From an uncultured Bacteroides sp. (GTDB lineage: Bacteria > Bacteroidota > Bacteroidia > Bacteroidales > Bacteroidaceae), in NCBI GenBank assembly GCA_900766005.1, contig CAAFTU010000012.1:46578-110577 (forward strand): 64,000 nt of DNA, given 5' to 3'. The translations under genes and the position numbers were made by a program. A model generated the notes under the pieces. It worked only from the letters and a program-made list of their open reading frames with translations, ran no database searches and had not been told where the DNA came from. Below are positions 1-10,141 of this stretch, one piece after another. Numbering within the stretch: the stretch's first letter is position 1; every line of letters begins with the position of its first letter.

Positions 1-486
1 AACACCGCCGTGCACCCCGAGAGCTACTGCATCGTGGAGCAGATGGCCCGCGACCTGCACTGCACGGTCGATGAACTGATTGCCCGCAAAGACCTCCGCC
101 AGCAGATCGACCTCCAGCGCTACCTGTCGCCCACCGTCGGACTGCCCACCTTGCAGGACATCCTGCAGGAGCTCGACAAGCCCGGCCGCGACCCGCGGAA
201 AACCATCCAGGTGTTTGAGTTCGACAAGAACGTACGCACCCTGGCCGACCTGCGCGAAGGCATGGTGCTGCCCGGCATTGTGGGCAACATCACCAACTTC
301 GGTGCCTTTGTCGACATCGGCATCAAGGAAAACGGACTGGTACACCTCTCCCAGCTGGCCGACCGCTACATCAGCGATCCCTCGGAAGTGGTATCCATCC
401 ACCAGCATGTCAAGGTCAAAGTGCTGAGCGTAGATACCGAACGCAAGCGCATTCAGCTCAGCATGAAGGGCGTAGCCCAAGACTGA
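1..486 (+). CDS. tex: Tex-family S1 RNA-binding protein, C-terminal part
   Basis: This is the 3' end of a gene that begins before the window; the frame is open from base 1, so no start codon should be assigned here. The translation ends with an S1 RNA-binding domain: motifs such as GMVLPGIVGNITNFGAFVDIG and KENGLVHLSQL lie in the last 80 or so residues, and the protein ends shortly after RKRIQLSMKG. The segment before it (HPESY, then DLQRYLSPTVGLPTLQDIL) fits the end of the Tex/YhgF core with its helix-hairpin-helix and linker. Tex is a cytoplasmic nucleic-acid-binding transcription accessory factor. The gene runs convergently toward the GH3 gene, with a shared hairpin terminator between them. 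It is GC-rich, unlike the PUL that follows. Confidence 0.93.
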   Translation, partial: NTAVHPESYCIVEQMARDLHCTVDELIARKDLRQQIDLQRYLSPTVGLPTLQDILQELDKPGRDPRKTIQVFEFDKNVRTLADLREGMVLPGIVGNITNFGAFVDIGIKENGLVHLSQLADRYISDPSEVVSIHQHVKVKVLSVDTERKRIQLSMKGVAQD

Positions 487-518
487 CGATAAACAGACAA
501 TAAAAGAGAGCAAACAAA

Positions 519-557
519 ATACCCGTTGATAGAATCAGACATTCCACCAACGGGTAT
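519..557. terminator. bidirectional hairpin terminator between tex and GH3
   Basis: A perfect 10-bp inverted repeat, ATACCCGTTG (519-528) and CAACGGGTAT (548-557), has a 19-base loop. T-rich sequence follows it on both strands. It lies between two convergent genes and so probably ends both transcripts. Confidence 0.7.
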
Positions 558-579
558 ATATTTATAAATCTGTTATTTT

Positions 580-2907
580 TTATTTATTGGGAGTAGCCCA
601 TTGATACGTCTCATCACAACGGATAGTCACCACTTGGTTTCCTACCTGCATACGGAATTCTCCTTCCTCAAGTATCCATTTTCCATCAGCTCCTACAAAA
701 GCCAAATCGCTAGCAGGAATCGTCAGAGTCATGGTTTTCGTTTCACCCGGCTTTAGTTCAATCTTATCAAATGCACGCAAACGACGATTCTCCGGAGTCA
801 TAGAAGCCACCAAATCACGGCTAAAAAGCATCACCACTTCCTTACCTACTCGACTACCCGTATTAGTTATATCTACTGTGAAATTCAGTGAATCCGTCAC
901 CTTAAATGAATCCAAATTACACTTCAAGTTATTATATTCAAATGTCGTATAGCTCAATCCATAACCAAACGGCCATTGAACAGAAATCACAGCATCATAG
1001 TCATAAGCACCTTCCATTTTATCCATCTCTTCACTTACACGATAATCATATGTTGTCAGTTCGGCTTCATGGCGCGGATACGTATAAGGCATTTTAGCGC
1101 TGGGGTTAGCATCGCCGGCCAAAATATTTGCAAGTGCATCAGCTCCATAGTTACCCGGCAACATCACATGTATAATTCCTTTCGCCAATGGTTCAATATC
1201 ATGAATAATACGCGGACGGCCTTCATTCAAAACTAAAATGATAGGTTTACCTGTAGCAGCTAAGGCTTTCACCAGGTTTCGCTGGTTTTCCGACATGGCC
1301 AGTTCAGAAAGATTGCCCGGAGTCTCACAATAAGAATTTTCACCGATACAAGCAATAATCACATCCACTCCCCTGGCTGCAGCTACAGCCTTTTCTATTT
1401 CAGGTGTATTTTCTTCCTCATACGTTCCCTCGGCTACATACGTTACTCCTTGTTCCAAACGCACATTCGAATCACCGAATTTATTACAGAGAGCTTCATA
1501 AATAGTGTGATAACTACCTGCAAAGCGATCGGTCAGATGTCCTTGCCAGGAATAACTCCATCCGCCATTGAGACAACGCATAGAATGTGCATTTGGACCT
1601 GTTACCAATAATTTCACTCCTTTGCGTAAAGGTAAAATCTGACCTTTATTCTTCAACAGAATTTCCGATTCCTCAGCTGCCTGAATTGCCTTTTTCGCAT
1701 GCTCATCGGACGCAAATTCAGGATAATTTTCAGTAACTGTCATTGGCTGTTCAAACAATCCCAGTCTGACTTTCAGGCGAAGAATTCTACGCACCGCATC
1801 ATCAATACGACTCATAGACACTTGTTTTTCTTCCACCAGTTCTTTCAATAACGTACAGAAATCCAGAGCATACGGTTCCATAGCCATATCAATACCCGCA
1901 TTAATTGCCATCTTGATAGCCTCCTTCTTGTTCGTTGCTACATGTTCTCGCGTATACAAGTTATTGATATCCGCCCAGTCAGTGATGAGCATCCCGTCCC
2001 AGTTTAAATCTTCTTTCAACCATTTGGTCAGCAGTTCAGCATTGGCATGCACAGGCACCCCATTTACAGAACCACTATTTACCATTACTGTCAGTGCCCC
2101 TGCTTCCACACAAGCTTTAAAAGGAGCAAAGCATTTTTCACGCAATTCCGATTCAGGAATATAAGCCGGAGTACGATCTTTACCGGTGCGAGCCGAGCTA
2201 TAGCCCATATAGTGTTTAACCGATGTAGCGATACGATTAGCAGGAATATGATTCGGGTCTTCTCCCTGGAATCCTCGGATGGCCTCACGACCCATGATGG
2301 CATTAACCAAACAGTCTTCTCCAAAATTTTCCCACACCCGAGACCAACGTGGATCACGAGCCATGTCAACTGTCGGAGAGAAAGTCCACGGACAGCTACC
2401 TGCACGGGTTTCATAAGCCGTGATACGAGCAGCCTCATACGCCAGTTGTGGATTAAACGAAGCAGCTAGATTGATATTCTGCGGGAACAATGTACCCCCC
2501 AGCGTATACGTTGTTCCATGGTTTTGGTCCAAGCCATAGATACAAGGAATACCAATCTCCTTCATGGATAAAGTTTGAATCTTGCCGATTATCTCCTGCC
2601 ATTTGGCACAATTCTGCGCCACCGGACCCGGACTGTTCAAGATTGAACCAACCTTATACTGACCGATAGCCTCCTGCAATTTGGCATCATCCAGTACAAA
2701 ATCATCGTTTTCAAACTTACCAAGCACGTCAACAGACAATTGAGTCATCTGACCTATTTTCTCTTCCAGTGTCATCCGAGCCAATATCTGCTCCACTTTT
2801 TCTTCCACACCTGCATCCGACGGAATAGCCGGTGCTGTAGCTGGCTGATGGCACGCGGCCATCAACAACATGGACACTACATAAAACGATTTTTCTACTT
2901 TATTCAT
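580..2907 (-). CDS. GH3 beta-glucosidase lipoprotein (PUL1)
   Basis: Family 3 glycoside hydrolase of 775 residues, a normal length for the three-domain Bacteroides enzymes. The N-terminus has a lipoprotein signal with lipobox LMAAC (Cys19). The TIM-barrel domain carries GLDQNHG (125-131), a KH pair near 231 and LITDWAD, whose Asp310 is the expected catalytic nucleophile. The alpha/beta sandwich and a C-terminal fibronectin-III-like domain follow. It probably removes glucose from the non-reducing ends of beta-gluco-oligosaccharides, most likely beta-1,3-linked given its neighbours GH16 and SusCD. It is the last gene of the PUL1 operon, 29 bases after the binding-protein gene. The linkage assignment is inference from context. 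Confidence 0.92.
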   Translation of the reverse strand: MNKVEKSFYVVSMLLMAACHQPATAPAIPSDAGVEEKVEQILARMTLEEKIGQMTQLSVDVLGKFENDDFVLDDAKLQEAIGQYKVGSILNSPGPVAQNCAKWQEIIGKIQTLSMKEIGIPCIYGLDQNHGTTYTLGGTLFPQNINLAASFNPQLAYEAARITAYETRAGSCPWTFSPTVDMARDPRWSRVWENFGEDCLVNAIMGREAIRGFQGEDPNHIPANRIATSVKHYMGYSSARTGKDRTPAYIPESELREKCFAPFKACVEAGALTVMVNSGSVNGVPVHANAELLTKWLKEDLNWDGMLITDWADINNLYTREHVATNKKEAIKMAINAGIDMAMEPYALDFCTLLKELVEEKQVSMSRIDDAVRRILRLKVRLGLFEQPMTVTENYPEFASDEHAKKAIQAAEESEILLKNKGQILPLRKGVKLLVTGPNAHSMRCLNGGWSYSWQGHLTDRFAGSYHTIYEALCNKFGDSNVRLEQGVTYVAEGTYEEENTPEIEKAVAAARGVDVIIACIGENSYCETPGNLSELAMSENQRNLVKALAATGKPIILVLNEGRPRIIHDIEPLAKGIIHVMLPGNYGADALANILAGDANPSAKMPYTYPRHEAELTTYDYRVSEEMDKMEGAYDYDAVISVQWPFGYGLSYTTFEYNNLKCNLDSFKVTDSLNFTVDITNTGSRVGKEVVMLFSRDLVASMTPENRRLRAFDKIELKPGETKTMTLTIPASDLAFVGADGKWILEEGEFRMQVGNQVVTIRCDETYQWATPNK

Positions 2908-2936
2908 ATGTTTTTCTTATTATCTGCAAAATTAAA

Positions 2937-4193
2937 TTATAACACAGCCACCATATCCACATAATAACCATGACCCACACAAAGGAATCCGTCCTGACTA
3001 AGAATCATATCCAATATATCCTGAGTTAACAGCACTTCCTTGACACCGTTTTCACTAAAATCAAACGCTGCTGTTCCAGGCAAATCATTCCAATGAGCAG
3101 AAGTAGTACGCATCTGATGATACTCATCCGAAGGATTCACCGAATAGTGGATATAGAGCGTTGCACCGGGTTTCAAAGATTGGAAGGCTTCTTTACCAAT
3201 CAGATTAAACGTCTTATTCGGATTTTCGTCGGGCAAATCCCACGATACATAATGATGTCCTTTCCATAACACTGTCATAGAAGAAACGATCACAGACTGT
3301 TCCTTTTTATTGCCTTCTTTAGAATAAAACCACACCTCTGTACCGGCACTCGTCGTTCCTTTCAGCACATATTCGCCATCATCCAATTTCGGAGCAGTAA
3401 GCACCAGTTCCGTAGCCGACTGTCTGACAAATTCAGTCAGCGTCTGTCCTCCGAAGGTAAGCGACTGGATTTTATCCAAATTGATACCCGAAAGCACCCA
3501 TTCCGTACCGGCATTCGTCCGGTCGGCTCCCGAAGTAATCATGGGATCACGGCTCACCGTAATTTCATTTCCTCCAAACTCATTACCCGCTGCATCGAAC
3601 AGAATCACACGGTAGGTACCGTTTTCCAACGCTTGCGGCACCGTATATTCAAGATAGGTCCCCTTATCGTCGTTGCCCAACGCAACATCCGACACCGTTT
3701 GTCCGCCCATAACAAGTCCCTTTACTGTTTCCAAGTGACTACCATACAAACGAGCCTTTCCATTCGGAGCAACAATACGTTCAAAACTAACTTCCGTAGT
3801 CTGAGGATCATCCGCCAGCGGATTAACCTGCACAAGACCCTCACGATAAGTAGACTTACCAGCATCGGTCGTCACATTTACCCTCATCACATAAACACCT
3901 GCCTTCAGGTTGATATCGATCGATTTACCTTGTGCCACTTCTTCCCCATCAAGCAGCCAACTGACATGGCAATAATCAGCTGGTGTTACAGTCAATGTCA
4001 TCGAGAAATTAGCATCTCTGTTGATATTTGCCACCACAGGCAACTTCCCGTCTTTTCTATCAGGAAGCGTCGGATCAAGAATACGTGGATCATCATAAGC
4101 TGTAACTGTAGAAAACGGTTCCTCCTCCTGACAAGCAGTAACACACACATTGACAGCCAACAAAAGAAGGATCATGTAATATATCTTTTTCAT
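2937..4193 (-). CDS. surface glycan-binding lipoprotein (SusE/F position, PUL1)
   Basis: A 418-residue lipoprotein with signal peptide and lipobox VTAC (Cys21). A short PKD/Ig-like region (about 50-125) is followed by two IPT/TIG-like Ig domains (about 135-300) and a C-terminal domain with several Trp and Tyr residues (after about 305) that would be the carbohydrate-binding part. Proteins of this layout sit directly after susD in beta-glucan loci and act as accessory surface glycan-binding proteins (SGBP-B type). The gene lies 33 bases after susD and 29 bases before GH3, so it belongs to the operon. No catalytic motif was seen. The ligand is inferred from the neighbouring GH16 and GH3. Confidence 0.8.
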   Translation of the reverse strand: MKKIYYMILLLLAVNVCVTACQEEEPFSTVTAYDDPRILDPTLPDRKDGKLPVVANINRDANFSMTLTVTPADYCHVSWLLDGEEVAQGKSIDINLKAGVYVMRVNVTTDAGKSTYREGLVQVNPLADDPQTTEVSFERIVAPNGKARLYGSHLETVKGLVMGGQTVSDVALGNDDKGTYLEYTVPQALENGTYRVILFDAAGNEFGGNEITVSRDPMITSGADRTNAGTEWVLSGINLDKIQSLTFGGQTLTEFVRQSATELVLTAPKLDDGEYVLKGTTSAGTEVWFYSKEGNKKEQSVIVSSMTVLWKGHHYVSWDLPDENPNKTFNLIGKEAFQSLKPGATLYIHYSVNPSDEYHQMRTTSAHWNDLPGTAAFDFSENGVKEVLLTQDILDMILSQDGFLCVGHGYYVDMVAVL

Positions 4194-4226
4194 TTGATAA
4201 TCAATTAAGAGTTAAACACCAAAAGT

Positions 4227-5897
4227 CTATTTATCCCACCAAACAGGAGTGTTCCAGCTATCTTTTCCTCCCATCCGTTCGAGTGCTTCTTCATAACCTG
4301 TTTTATTATAAGATGATTCCAATACGGGGTAGCAAAGACGCACCGGGATTTCCTTTCCTCCCGTCATAAACTGTTCAAAGCCGTATTCCGCTGGAGATTT
4401 CAGTTTTGGATAACCGGAGCGACGCTGGTTGGCCCAACATTCAGCCGGATTGGTAAAGTGCAAAATCCATGCTTGTGTATGAATAGAAGCCATTTTCTGT
4501 TCTTTCGTATGTCCCATTCCATTGGCCGATAAATACGCATTCATCTCCTCTTCCGAAACAGGATCACACTTGTAGCGAGTCACCAGAAAATCAACAGCAG
4601 CCCGCACTCCCTCTTCATACAGCGCTTCGGCAGTCTGTCCATCCACATTCCAGTTTTTCAACGCTGCTTCAGCCAACAGAAAACGTGTTTCCGCAAAAGT
4701 CATCACTACACCCGGATTATCCCCTCTCAAGAAATTATTGGCCAGTTTAGGTTCTGTTTCACGAGCCACACTGATGGTCACATTCGGATTGGTTTCAGCT
4801 AATTCCTTCAAAATGTCACTGTCATATCCCGTAGGCCAAGGTTCCCAGCTGAATGCCCCCGGCAAACACGGCTGAAAAGCAATCCCTTTATCAATCATTT
4901 CCTGGGTTAAATCCACCCGATGATCGGGACTGGTAGCACTCATGAGACCGTCGTAATAGCAGCGGCTCAGCATAAAGGTACGAGGGTCGCCCGTGTTGTA
5001 CAGTTGATTAAACAACGTTGCGCACAGATAGCTCGGATTGTTGGCCGGGTCATTACCGAACAGCAATTTAGAAAGAGCATTGCCACGGAAATCCCCATAA
5101 GCATCCTGACCAAAGCTGAATGCAATATTCATATATTTGATCAAAGCATCATCCTCAGCACTGTCAAAAATACCACCATCAGCCTGACAGGCAGCCTCAA
5201 ACTCTTGCTGAGCCTTCTGAGGGTCGACGTTTGAAATTCGCATAGCAAAGCGCAAGCGCAATGAGTTGGCCAACTTTTTCCACTTAAGAATATTACCACC
5301 ATAAATGACATCACCTGTTATAGCATCCTTAGCCGGGTCTAATGCCTCTACTGCAGCAGTCAAATCCTGAAAGAAACTATGATAAATTTCTTCCTGTGTA
5401 TCATATCGTGGATTAAAAATTCCCTGCAGGAATCCCATACCCGCTTCCTTGCAAGGCACGTCACCGTAGATATCCGTAATGATAGACATCAGATAAACCC
5501 GATAGATCGTCAGTGCAGCATGAATATTGGTCTTGCCCTGATCCTGTGCAGTGCGGTATTGGGCATCGGTCAAATTCTTAATTGAATTAGTATAAAAAGT
5601 GGTCCAAACACGATCCATTTCATCATCACTAAGCATATGACGACCACCAAAATTAGTGGTATTCCAGCTCCCCATAAGTTGTTGCGTAAAGCCATACAGA
5701 TAATTTCTGTAAATTTCAACCATGCCCAAATCGCCATAAGTTTGCAACTGAGCGGTAGTCAGCTGAGCGTTCGCATCAAGAGCTGCTGCTTTCGTCGGGT
5801 CTGTATTCATGTTTTCCATATACTCATCGCTACAAGAAGTAAAGCTGAGTACACCTGTCAACAGCGTAAAAGCAATTGTATATATACTGAGTTTCAT
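4227..5897 (-). CDS. SusD-like nutrient-binding lipoprotein (PUL1)
   Basis: SusD/RagB-family lipoprotein of 556 residues, with signal peptide and Cys22 (FTSC). The early segment ENMNTDPTKA and the helical TPR-type core resemble the SusD-like_2 branch, in which the Asn-x-Asp-Pro start is common. These proteins sit as a lid on the SusC barrel at the cell surface and capture oligosaccharide. The gene follows susC after 30 bases and precedes the SGBP gene, the usual susC-susD-SGBP order. The substrate is predicted to be beta-glucan from the GH16/GH3 context only. Confidence 0.93.
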   Translation of the reverse strand: MKLSIYTIAFTLLTGVLSFTSCSDEYMENMNTDPTKAAALDANAQLTTAQLQTYGDLGMVEIYRNYLYGFTQQLMGSWNTTNFGGRHMLSDDEMDRVWTTFYTNSIKNLTDAQYRTAQDQGKTNIHAALTIYRVYLMSIITDIYGDVPCKEAGMGFLQGIFNPRYDTQEEIYHSFFQDLTAAVEALDPAKDAITGDVIYGGNILKWKKLANSLRLRFAMRISNVDPQKAQQEFEAACQADGGIFDSAEDDALIKYMNIAFSFGQDAYGDFRGNALSKLLFGNDPANNPSYLCATLFNQLYNTGDPRTFMLSRCYYDGLMSATSPDHRVDLTQEMIDKGIAFQPCLPGAFSWEPWPTGYDSDILKELAETNPNVTISVARETEPKLANNFLRGDNPGVVMTFAETRFLLAEAALKNWNVDGQTAEALYEEGVRAAVDFLVTRYKCDPVSEEEMNAYLSANGMGHTKEQKMASIHTQAWILHFTNPAECWANQRRSGYPKLKSPAEYGFEQFMTGGKEIPVRLCYPVLESSYNKTGYEEALERMGGKDSWNTPVWWDK

Positions 5898-5927
5898 TGT
5901 TCTATGATTTAAGTGTATAGATAATCT

Positions 5928-8900
5928 TTAAAATTTAACATTGATATTGAAACCATAACTTCTGCGTGAAGGCAAAGAACCATATTCCAATCCCATACCC
6001 GTGGTATTATTGTAGTTTGAATCTGGGTCAATGTTCGGAATATTCTTCCACACAATGAACGGGTTGCGTGCTACGAAAGAAACTGTGGCAGCTTGCACCA
6101 CCTTCTTCAGCCATTTTTCAGGCAAACGGTAACTCAACGTCATTTCACGGCATTTCACATACGAGTTATCAAATATAAATGCCGATGGTGCGTTACGACA
6201 TACACTCATCCAATAATCTTCCGGATTGACATAGATATCATTTGGACGATAAGTGCCATCCCCGTTATCAATTACACCAGGAGCTACAAAACCACCAGTT
6301 GGTTTCCAGTCAGGAGAGCCTTTAGGGAAACCTGCCGCTTTGCGCTGTTCTTCCGAACGGTACCATTCTTCACGTCCTGCCAAGGTTTCCAACGCTTTAC
6401 CTGATTCATACGAAGCACGAGCCGACATAGAATACAAATCTGCACCTACTTTTATATCAAACAAAGCTGAGAAAGACAGACTCTTATAAGTAAAAGTCGT
6501 ACTCAAACCACCCGTCCAATCCCAAGATGCATTACCCAACACATGATTGTTAGTATCATATTGTGGCAATCCCGTTGTCGGATCAATCAACACATCACCA
6601 TTGGAGTTCCGTTTGAAGTCTGGTCCCACAATAGAACCAAAATTCTCACCGACCTTAGCAGCAACCTGCACATTCAGCCAAGGTGCCTTTTCCAGCTCGA
6701 ACATATCCACATCATCTACCAGACTCTTTACCTTATTGCTGTTCTTAGAGAAATTCACATTCACATCCCAAGAGAAATCCTTCATTTGGATAGGACGAGT
6801 GTTCAAAGCAATTTCGATACCTTTATTTTCAATTTCCCCGGCATTAATCAAACGATAGTTATAGCCCGTAGCCCATGAACTAGCCATACCCATAATCTGA
6901 TTCTTACTGTTCTGAGTATAATACGTCACATCCAAACCAATACGATTGTTCAAAAACTTAGTTTCCAAACCAATTTCAAACGAGTTTGTCTTGGTCGGTT
7001 TCAAATCCCGGTTCGGCAACGTATTGTTATCTATATAACCGATAGTGAAACCCGGATAGGAAAACTTTGATTTCGTATAAACGAGTCCTAACTGATAAGG
7101 ATCAGTATCACTACCTACCTGAGCCCACGACATACGCAGCTTACCATAAGGCATCACGTTACCTACCTTAATCAATTCAGAAAAAACAAAGCTACCTGAG
7201 AAAGACGGATACACATACACATTATTTCCAGTTGGCAAAGTAGAAGATTGGTCTCCACGTAAAGTAGCATCCAAATAAACCATATGCTTCCAGCCCACAT
7301 TCACTGCTCCGAATACTGAATTGATCTGCTTGCGGTAGCTTCTTTCCTCCATACTCGTCTCGTTGAAACTCATCAACGCCACCACATCTCTGATTTGCAT
7401 ATCTTGAGCAGTTGTCACACTCGTCTGATTATTGACCTTAAACAGGTTTCCACCCAAAGTGGCACTGAAATCAAAATCCCCCCAGCTATTGTTATACAAT
7501 GCCAGTAATTCAAAGTTGTACATACGGTTACGGAACTTACTGCTCTGTAAACGTCCTGCTTCATAACCCGGTGTAGTAGGTGCTTTAAAGTCATCAAACA
7601 TAAACCAATTCATTTCAGCTCCTACCGTACCCTGCAACTTCAAGTGTTTAGTAACATTCCATACAGCCTTTCCATTCAAACGAAACTGATCTTTCTTTGA
7701 TTTGTTGAAGTTCTTATAAATATCCCAATAAGGGTTCACGTTATACGGGTCCATACCGTTCCAATTGGCATAATTGCCATCAGCATCTTGATATGATTTC
7801 AGCCATTCCTGGTCATAAGTAGTGGCTAAAGTCATCAGATTCTTACCCACATTGGATTTGCTGTCGCCCAATGCTGGACGATTTTTCACAGCTTCACGCG
7901 TATAATTGGCACTAAAATCCAAATCTACCTTCCCCATCGTAGTATTCGTACGTAGATTAAAGATATCACGACTCATATTGGTTTCCGGCACGATATCCTT
8001 GTTGCGCATATCAGTAAAAGTAAAACGCAACCCCGTCTTTCCACTATGAGCACTGATGATAGCCGAATTACTTGCAGTCAAACCTGTGCGGAAAAAGTGA
8101 GATGTATTGTCCGGAATAATCTGATAAGGACGAGAAACACCATCGAAATAATTCACAAGATTACTGCCATCCGCTTTGGCCCCCCAACTCTTATTGGTAC
8201 TGGAAGTAGCATCAATGCTGTATTCACCGTTACTACCCATACCATACACTTCCTGAATGTCATCCCATTTCGCCAATTGAGTATCGATAGTCAGCGTACC
8301 GTTATACTCTACACTCAGTTTATCTTTGTTGGCTTTTTTTGTAGTAATTAAGATAACCCCATGACTGGCACGGCTACCATATAATGCAGAAGCAGCTGGA
8401 CCTTTCAATACCGACATATTCTCAATATCATCCGGATTTATACTGGAAATACCATCACCCAAGTCAAAACCTCCCGCATTACCGGCACTTCCGTAATTGG
8501 TATTATCCAAAGGTACTCCGTCGATTACATAAAGCGGTTGGTTGTTTCCTGTCATCTCCGTACTACCGCGCAAAATAACACGAGTAGATCCAGAAGGTCC
8601 TCCGGCTGTCTGACTTACAACCAGACCCGGCACACGTCCGGCCATGGAATTAATCACATTCGTTTCTTTTGCTTTCGTCAGCGCTTCCCCTTTTACTTCA
8701 TCCAAGCCATAACCTAAAGCCTTACGCTCCCTTTTTATTCCCAAAGCTGTAACCACCACTTCGCTCAAAGCCTTGCTGTCTTCCTGCATTTGAATCACCA
8801 AAGGAGCATTTCCACTTACAATTTCCAAAGTCTTATAACCTACATAGCTGACAACCAGGGTGGCTCCTGGCTTTACACGCAATGAAAAATTACCGTCTAA

Positions 8901-9122
8901 ATCGGTAATCGTACCATTACCTTCATTACCCTTTTCAACCACAGATGCACCGATAACCGGTCCCAAAGCATCATTAACCGTACCTTTCACTAATTTGTTC
9001 TGCTGTTGCACCACCTCACCTTGTGCCCACGGCGAAGCAGCATACATGCGCGGCAGTCCCCCAACTAAAGCCAACGAGAAAGTACCACAGCACAATGCGA
9101 ATTTCAAATGAGTTGTTTTCAT
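5928..9122 (-). CDS. SusC-like TonB-dependent outer-membrane transporter (PUL1)
   Basis: A 1064-residue SusC/RagA protein. A signal peptide (ending near residue 29) is followed by a carboxypeptidase-D regulatory-like domain (about 44-115), a TonB-box-like stretch SEVVVTALG (120-128), a plug domain with YVIDGVPLDN near 200, and a long beta-barrel ending in Phe (NINVKF). It imports oligosaccharides using TonB energy, in complex with the SusD encoded next. It follows the GH16 gene after 16 bases, so GH16, SusC, SusD, SGBP and GH3 appear to form one transcript. Confidence 0.95.
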   Translation of the reverse strand: MKTTHLKFALCCGTFSLALVGGLPRMYAASPWAQGEVVQQQNKLVKGTVNDALGPVIGASVVEKGNEGNGTITDLDGNFSLRVKPGATLVVSYVGYKTLEIVSGNAPLVIQMQEDSKALSEVVVTALGIKRERKALGYGLDEVKGEALTKAKETNVINSMAGRVPGLVVSQTAGGPSGSTRVILRGSTEMTGNNQPLYVIDGVPLDNTNYGSAGNAGGFDLGDGISSINPDDIENMSVLKGPAASALYGSRASHGVILITTKKANKDKLSVEYNGTLTIDTQLAKWDDIQEVYGMGSNGEYSIDATSSTNKSWGAKADGSNLVNYFDGVSRPYQIIPDNTSHFFRTGLTASNSAIISAHSGKTGLRFTFTDMRNKDIVPETNMSRDIFNLRTNTTMGKVDLDFSANYTREAVKNRPALGDSKSNVGKNLMTLATTYDQEWLKSYQDADGNYANWNGMDPYNVNPYWDIYKNFNKSKKDQFRLNGKAVWNVTKHLKLQGTVGAEMNWFMFDDFKAPTTPGYEAGRLQSSKFRNRMYNFELLALYNNSWGDFDFSATLGGNLFKVNNQTSVTTAQDMQIRDVVALMSFNETSMEERSYRKQINSVFGAVNVGWKHMVYLDATLRGDQSSTLPTGNNVYVYPSFSGSFVFSELIKVGNVMPYGKLRMSWAQVGSDTDPYQLGLVYTKSKFSYPGFTIGYIDNNTLPNRDLKPTKTNSFEIGLETKFLNNRIGLDVTYYTQNSKNQIMGMASSWATGYNYRLINAGEIENKGIEIALNTRPIQMKDFSWDVNVNFSKNSNKVKSLVDDVDMFELEKAPWLNVQVAAKVGENFGSIVGPDFKRNSNGDVLIDPTTGLPQYDTNNHVLGNASWDWTGGLSTTFTYKSLSFSALFDIKVGADLYSMSARASYESGKALETLAGREEWYRSEEQRKAAGFPKGSPDWKPTGGFVAPGVIDNGDGTYRPNDIYVNPEDYWMSVCRNAPSAFIFDNSYVKCREMTLSYRLPEKWLKKVVQAATVSFVARNPFIVWKNIPNIDPDSNYNNTTGMGLEYGSLPSRRSYGFNINVKF

Positions 9123-9138
9123 TGTTCTTTATTTAAGA

Positions 9139-9966
9139 TTAATAGATTCGTATCCAGTCAACATACATATGAGCCTTTGCCCCTTCCGGCAAAGCCGTAA
9201 TCTGATCTTTCTCCAAAATATTCGGGAAGTCACCTCCTACAGCTAAATTGAAGAGTACATAACAGTTGTCATGAAAATACTCCTCTCTTCCACTGACACT
9301 ACTGATGTCAAACGTATGGAAAAGAATACCGTCTACCGATACAGCCAACTTATAAGCATCCCATTCCAAAGTATAAGTATGATACTGACCATCCTGCAGA
9401 CTATGGGCAAAATCAGCAGCATGATATTCCTGTCGATGAGTCTCCACACTCGTTCCGTAATGAATGGCTGAATTCAGAAAGGTCTCCGTAGTACCATTAG
9501 CAATACCATTTTTCTCACCCATCTCCAAAATATCAATTTCACCGCACTGCGGCCACGGCTTCTCATTATCGCCCATCATCCAAAATGCCGGCCACAAGCC
9601 ATTGGCTGTTTTAGGCAATTTGATACTGGCCTCTATTTTCCGATGCTTGAAATTCATTTTACCCTTTGAATTCACACGTCCCGAATAAATCATACCGTCT
9701 TTATGTTCTGCAGTCAGAATCAGAACAGACTTATCGCCGTCTTTACCTACCGTTACATGCTCCTTGTCGTAAGCCTGTAATTCCCGGTTCACCCATCCCG
9801 GTTCATGCACCTCCTTGGTCCACACCTGTTCGTTAAAGGTCTCAAATTCGTCAACAAAAAAACAAAATTCAGCAGGATTCTGTGGTCCGTTTTCATCGTC
9901 ATGAGATGCACACGCCTGCTGCGTAAAGAAAAGAAAAGCAAACAATAAATACTTTACATTTTTCAT
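9139..9966 (-). CDS. GH16 endo-beta-glucanase lipoprotein (laminarinase type, PUL1)
   Basis: Family 16 glycoside hydrolase of 275 residues with lipobox QQAC (Cys19). The GH16 signature GEIDILEMG is at 142-150, with nucleophile Glu143, Asp145 and acid/base Glu148. The fold ends with YVDWIRIY, typical of GH16_3 laminarinase-like enzymes. As a surface lipoprotein it would make the first endo-cuts in beta-1,3- or mixed-linkage glucan. It is the first gene of the PUL1 operon and is separated from the HTCS gene by 175 bases, where the operon promoter must lie. A beta-galactan substrate cannot be excluded by sequence alone, but GH3 and the SGBP favour glucan. Confidence 0.9.
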   Translation of the reverse strand: MKNVKYLLFAFLFFTQQACASHDDENGPQNPAEFCFFVDEFETFNEQVWTKEVHEPGWVNRELQAYDKEHVTVGKDGDKSVLILTAEHKDGMIYSGRVNSKGKMNFKHRKIEASIKLPKTANGLWPAFWMMGDNEKPWPQCGEIDILEMGEKNGIANGTTETFLNSAIHYGTSVETHRQEYHAADFAHSLQDGQYHTYTLEWDAYKLAVSVDGILFHTFDISSVSGREEYFHDNCYVLFNLAVGGDFPNILEKDQITALPEGAKAHMYVDWIRIY

Positions 9967-10050
9967 GAGGTTTTATTATTTTAAAGTTAAACAAAACTCC
10001 TCAGACGGCTACCGGTACTTTTTTTTTCTCTTCCTGTCCGAAGAAAAAGA

Positions 10051-10080
10051 AAGCGGCAATTCCGCTTGAGAAACTGCCGC
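10051..10080 (-). terminator. hairpin terminator after the PUL1 HTCS gene
   Basis: On the minus strand GCGGCA (10080-10075) pairs with TGCCGC (10058-10053), and a T/C-rich tract follows. A competing small stem AAGCGG/CCGCTT lies inside. The position, 62 bases past the HTCS stop, suits a rho-independent terminator. Confidence 0.5.
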
Positions 10081-10141
10081 AAAATTGGTTATTTTAGGCC
10101 AAAACGAGGTTAGATTACTGACATAATTGGTTTGATAGCTA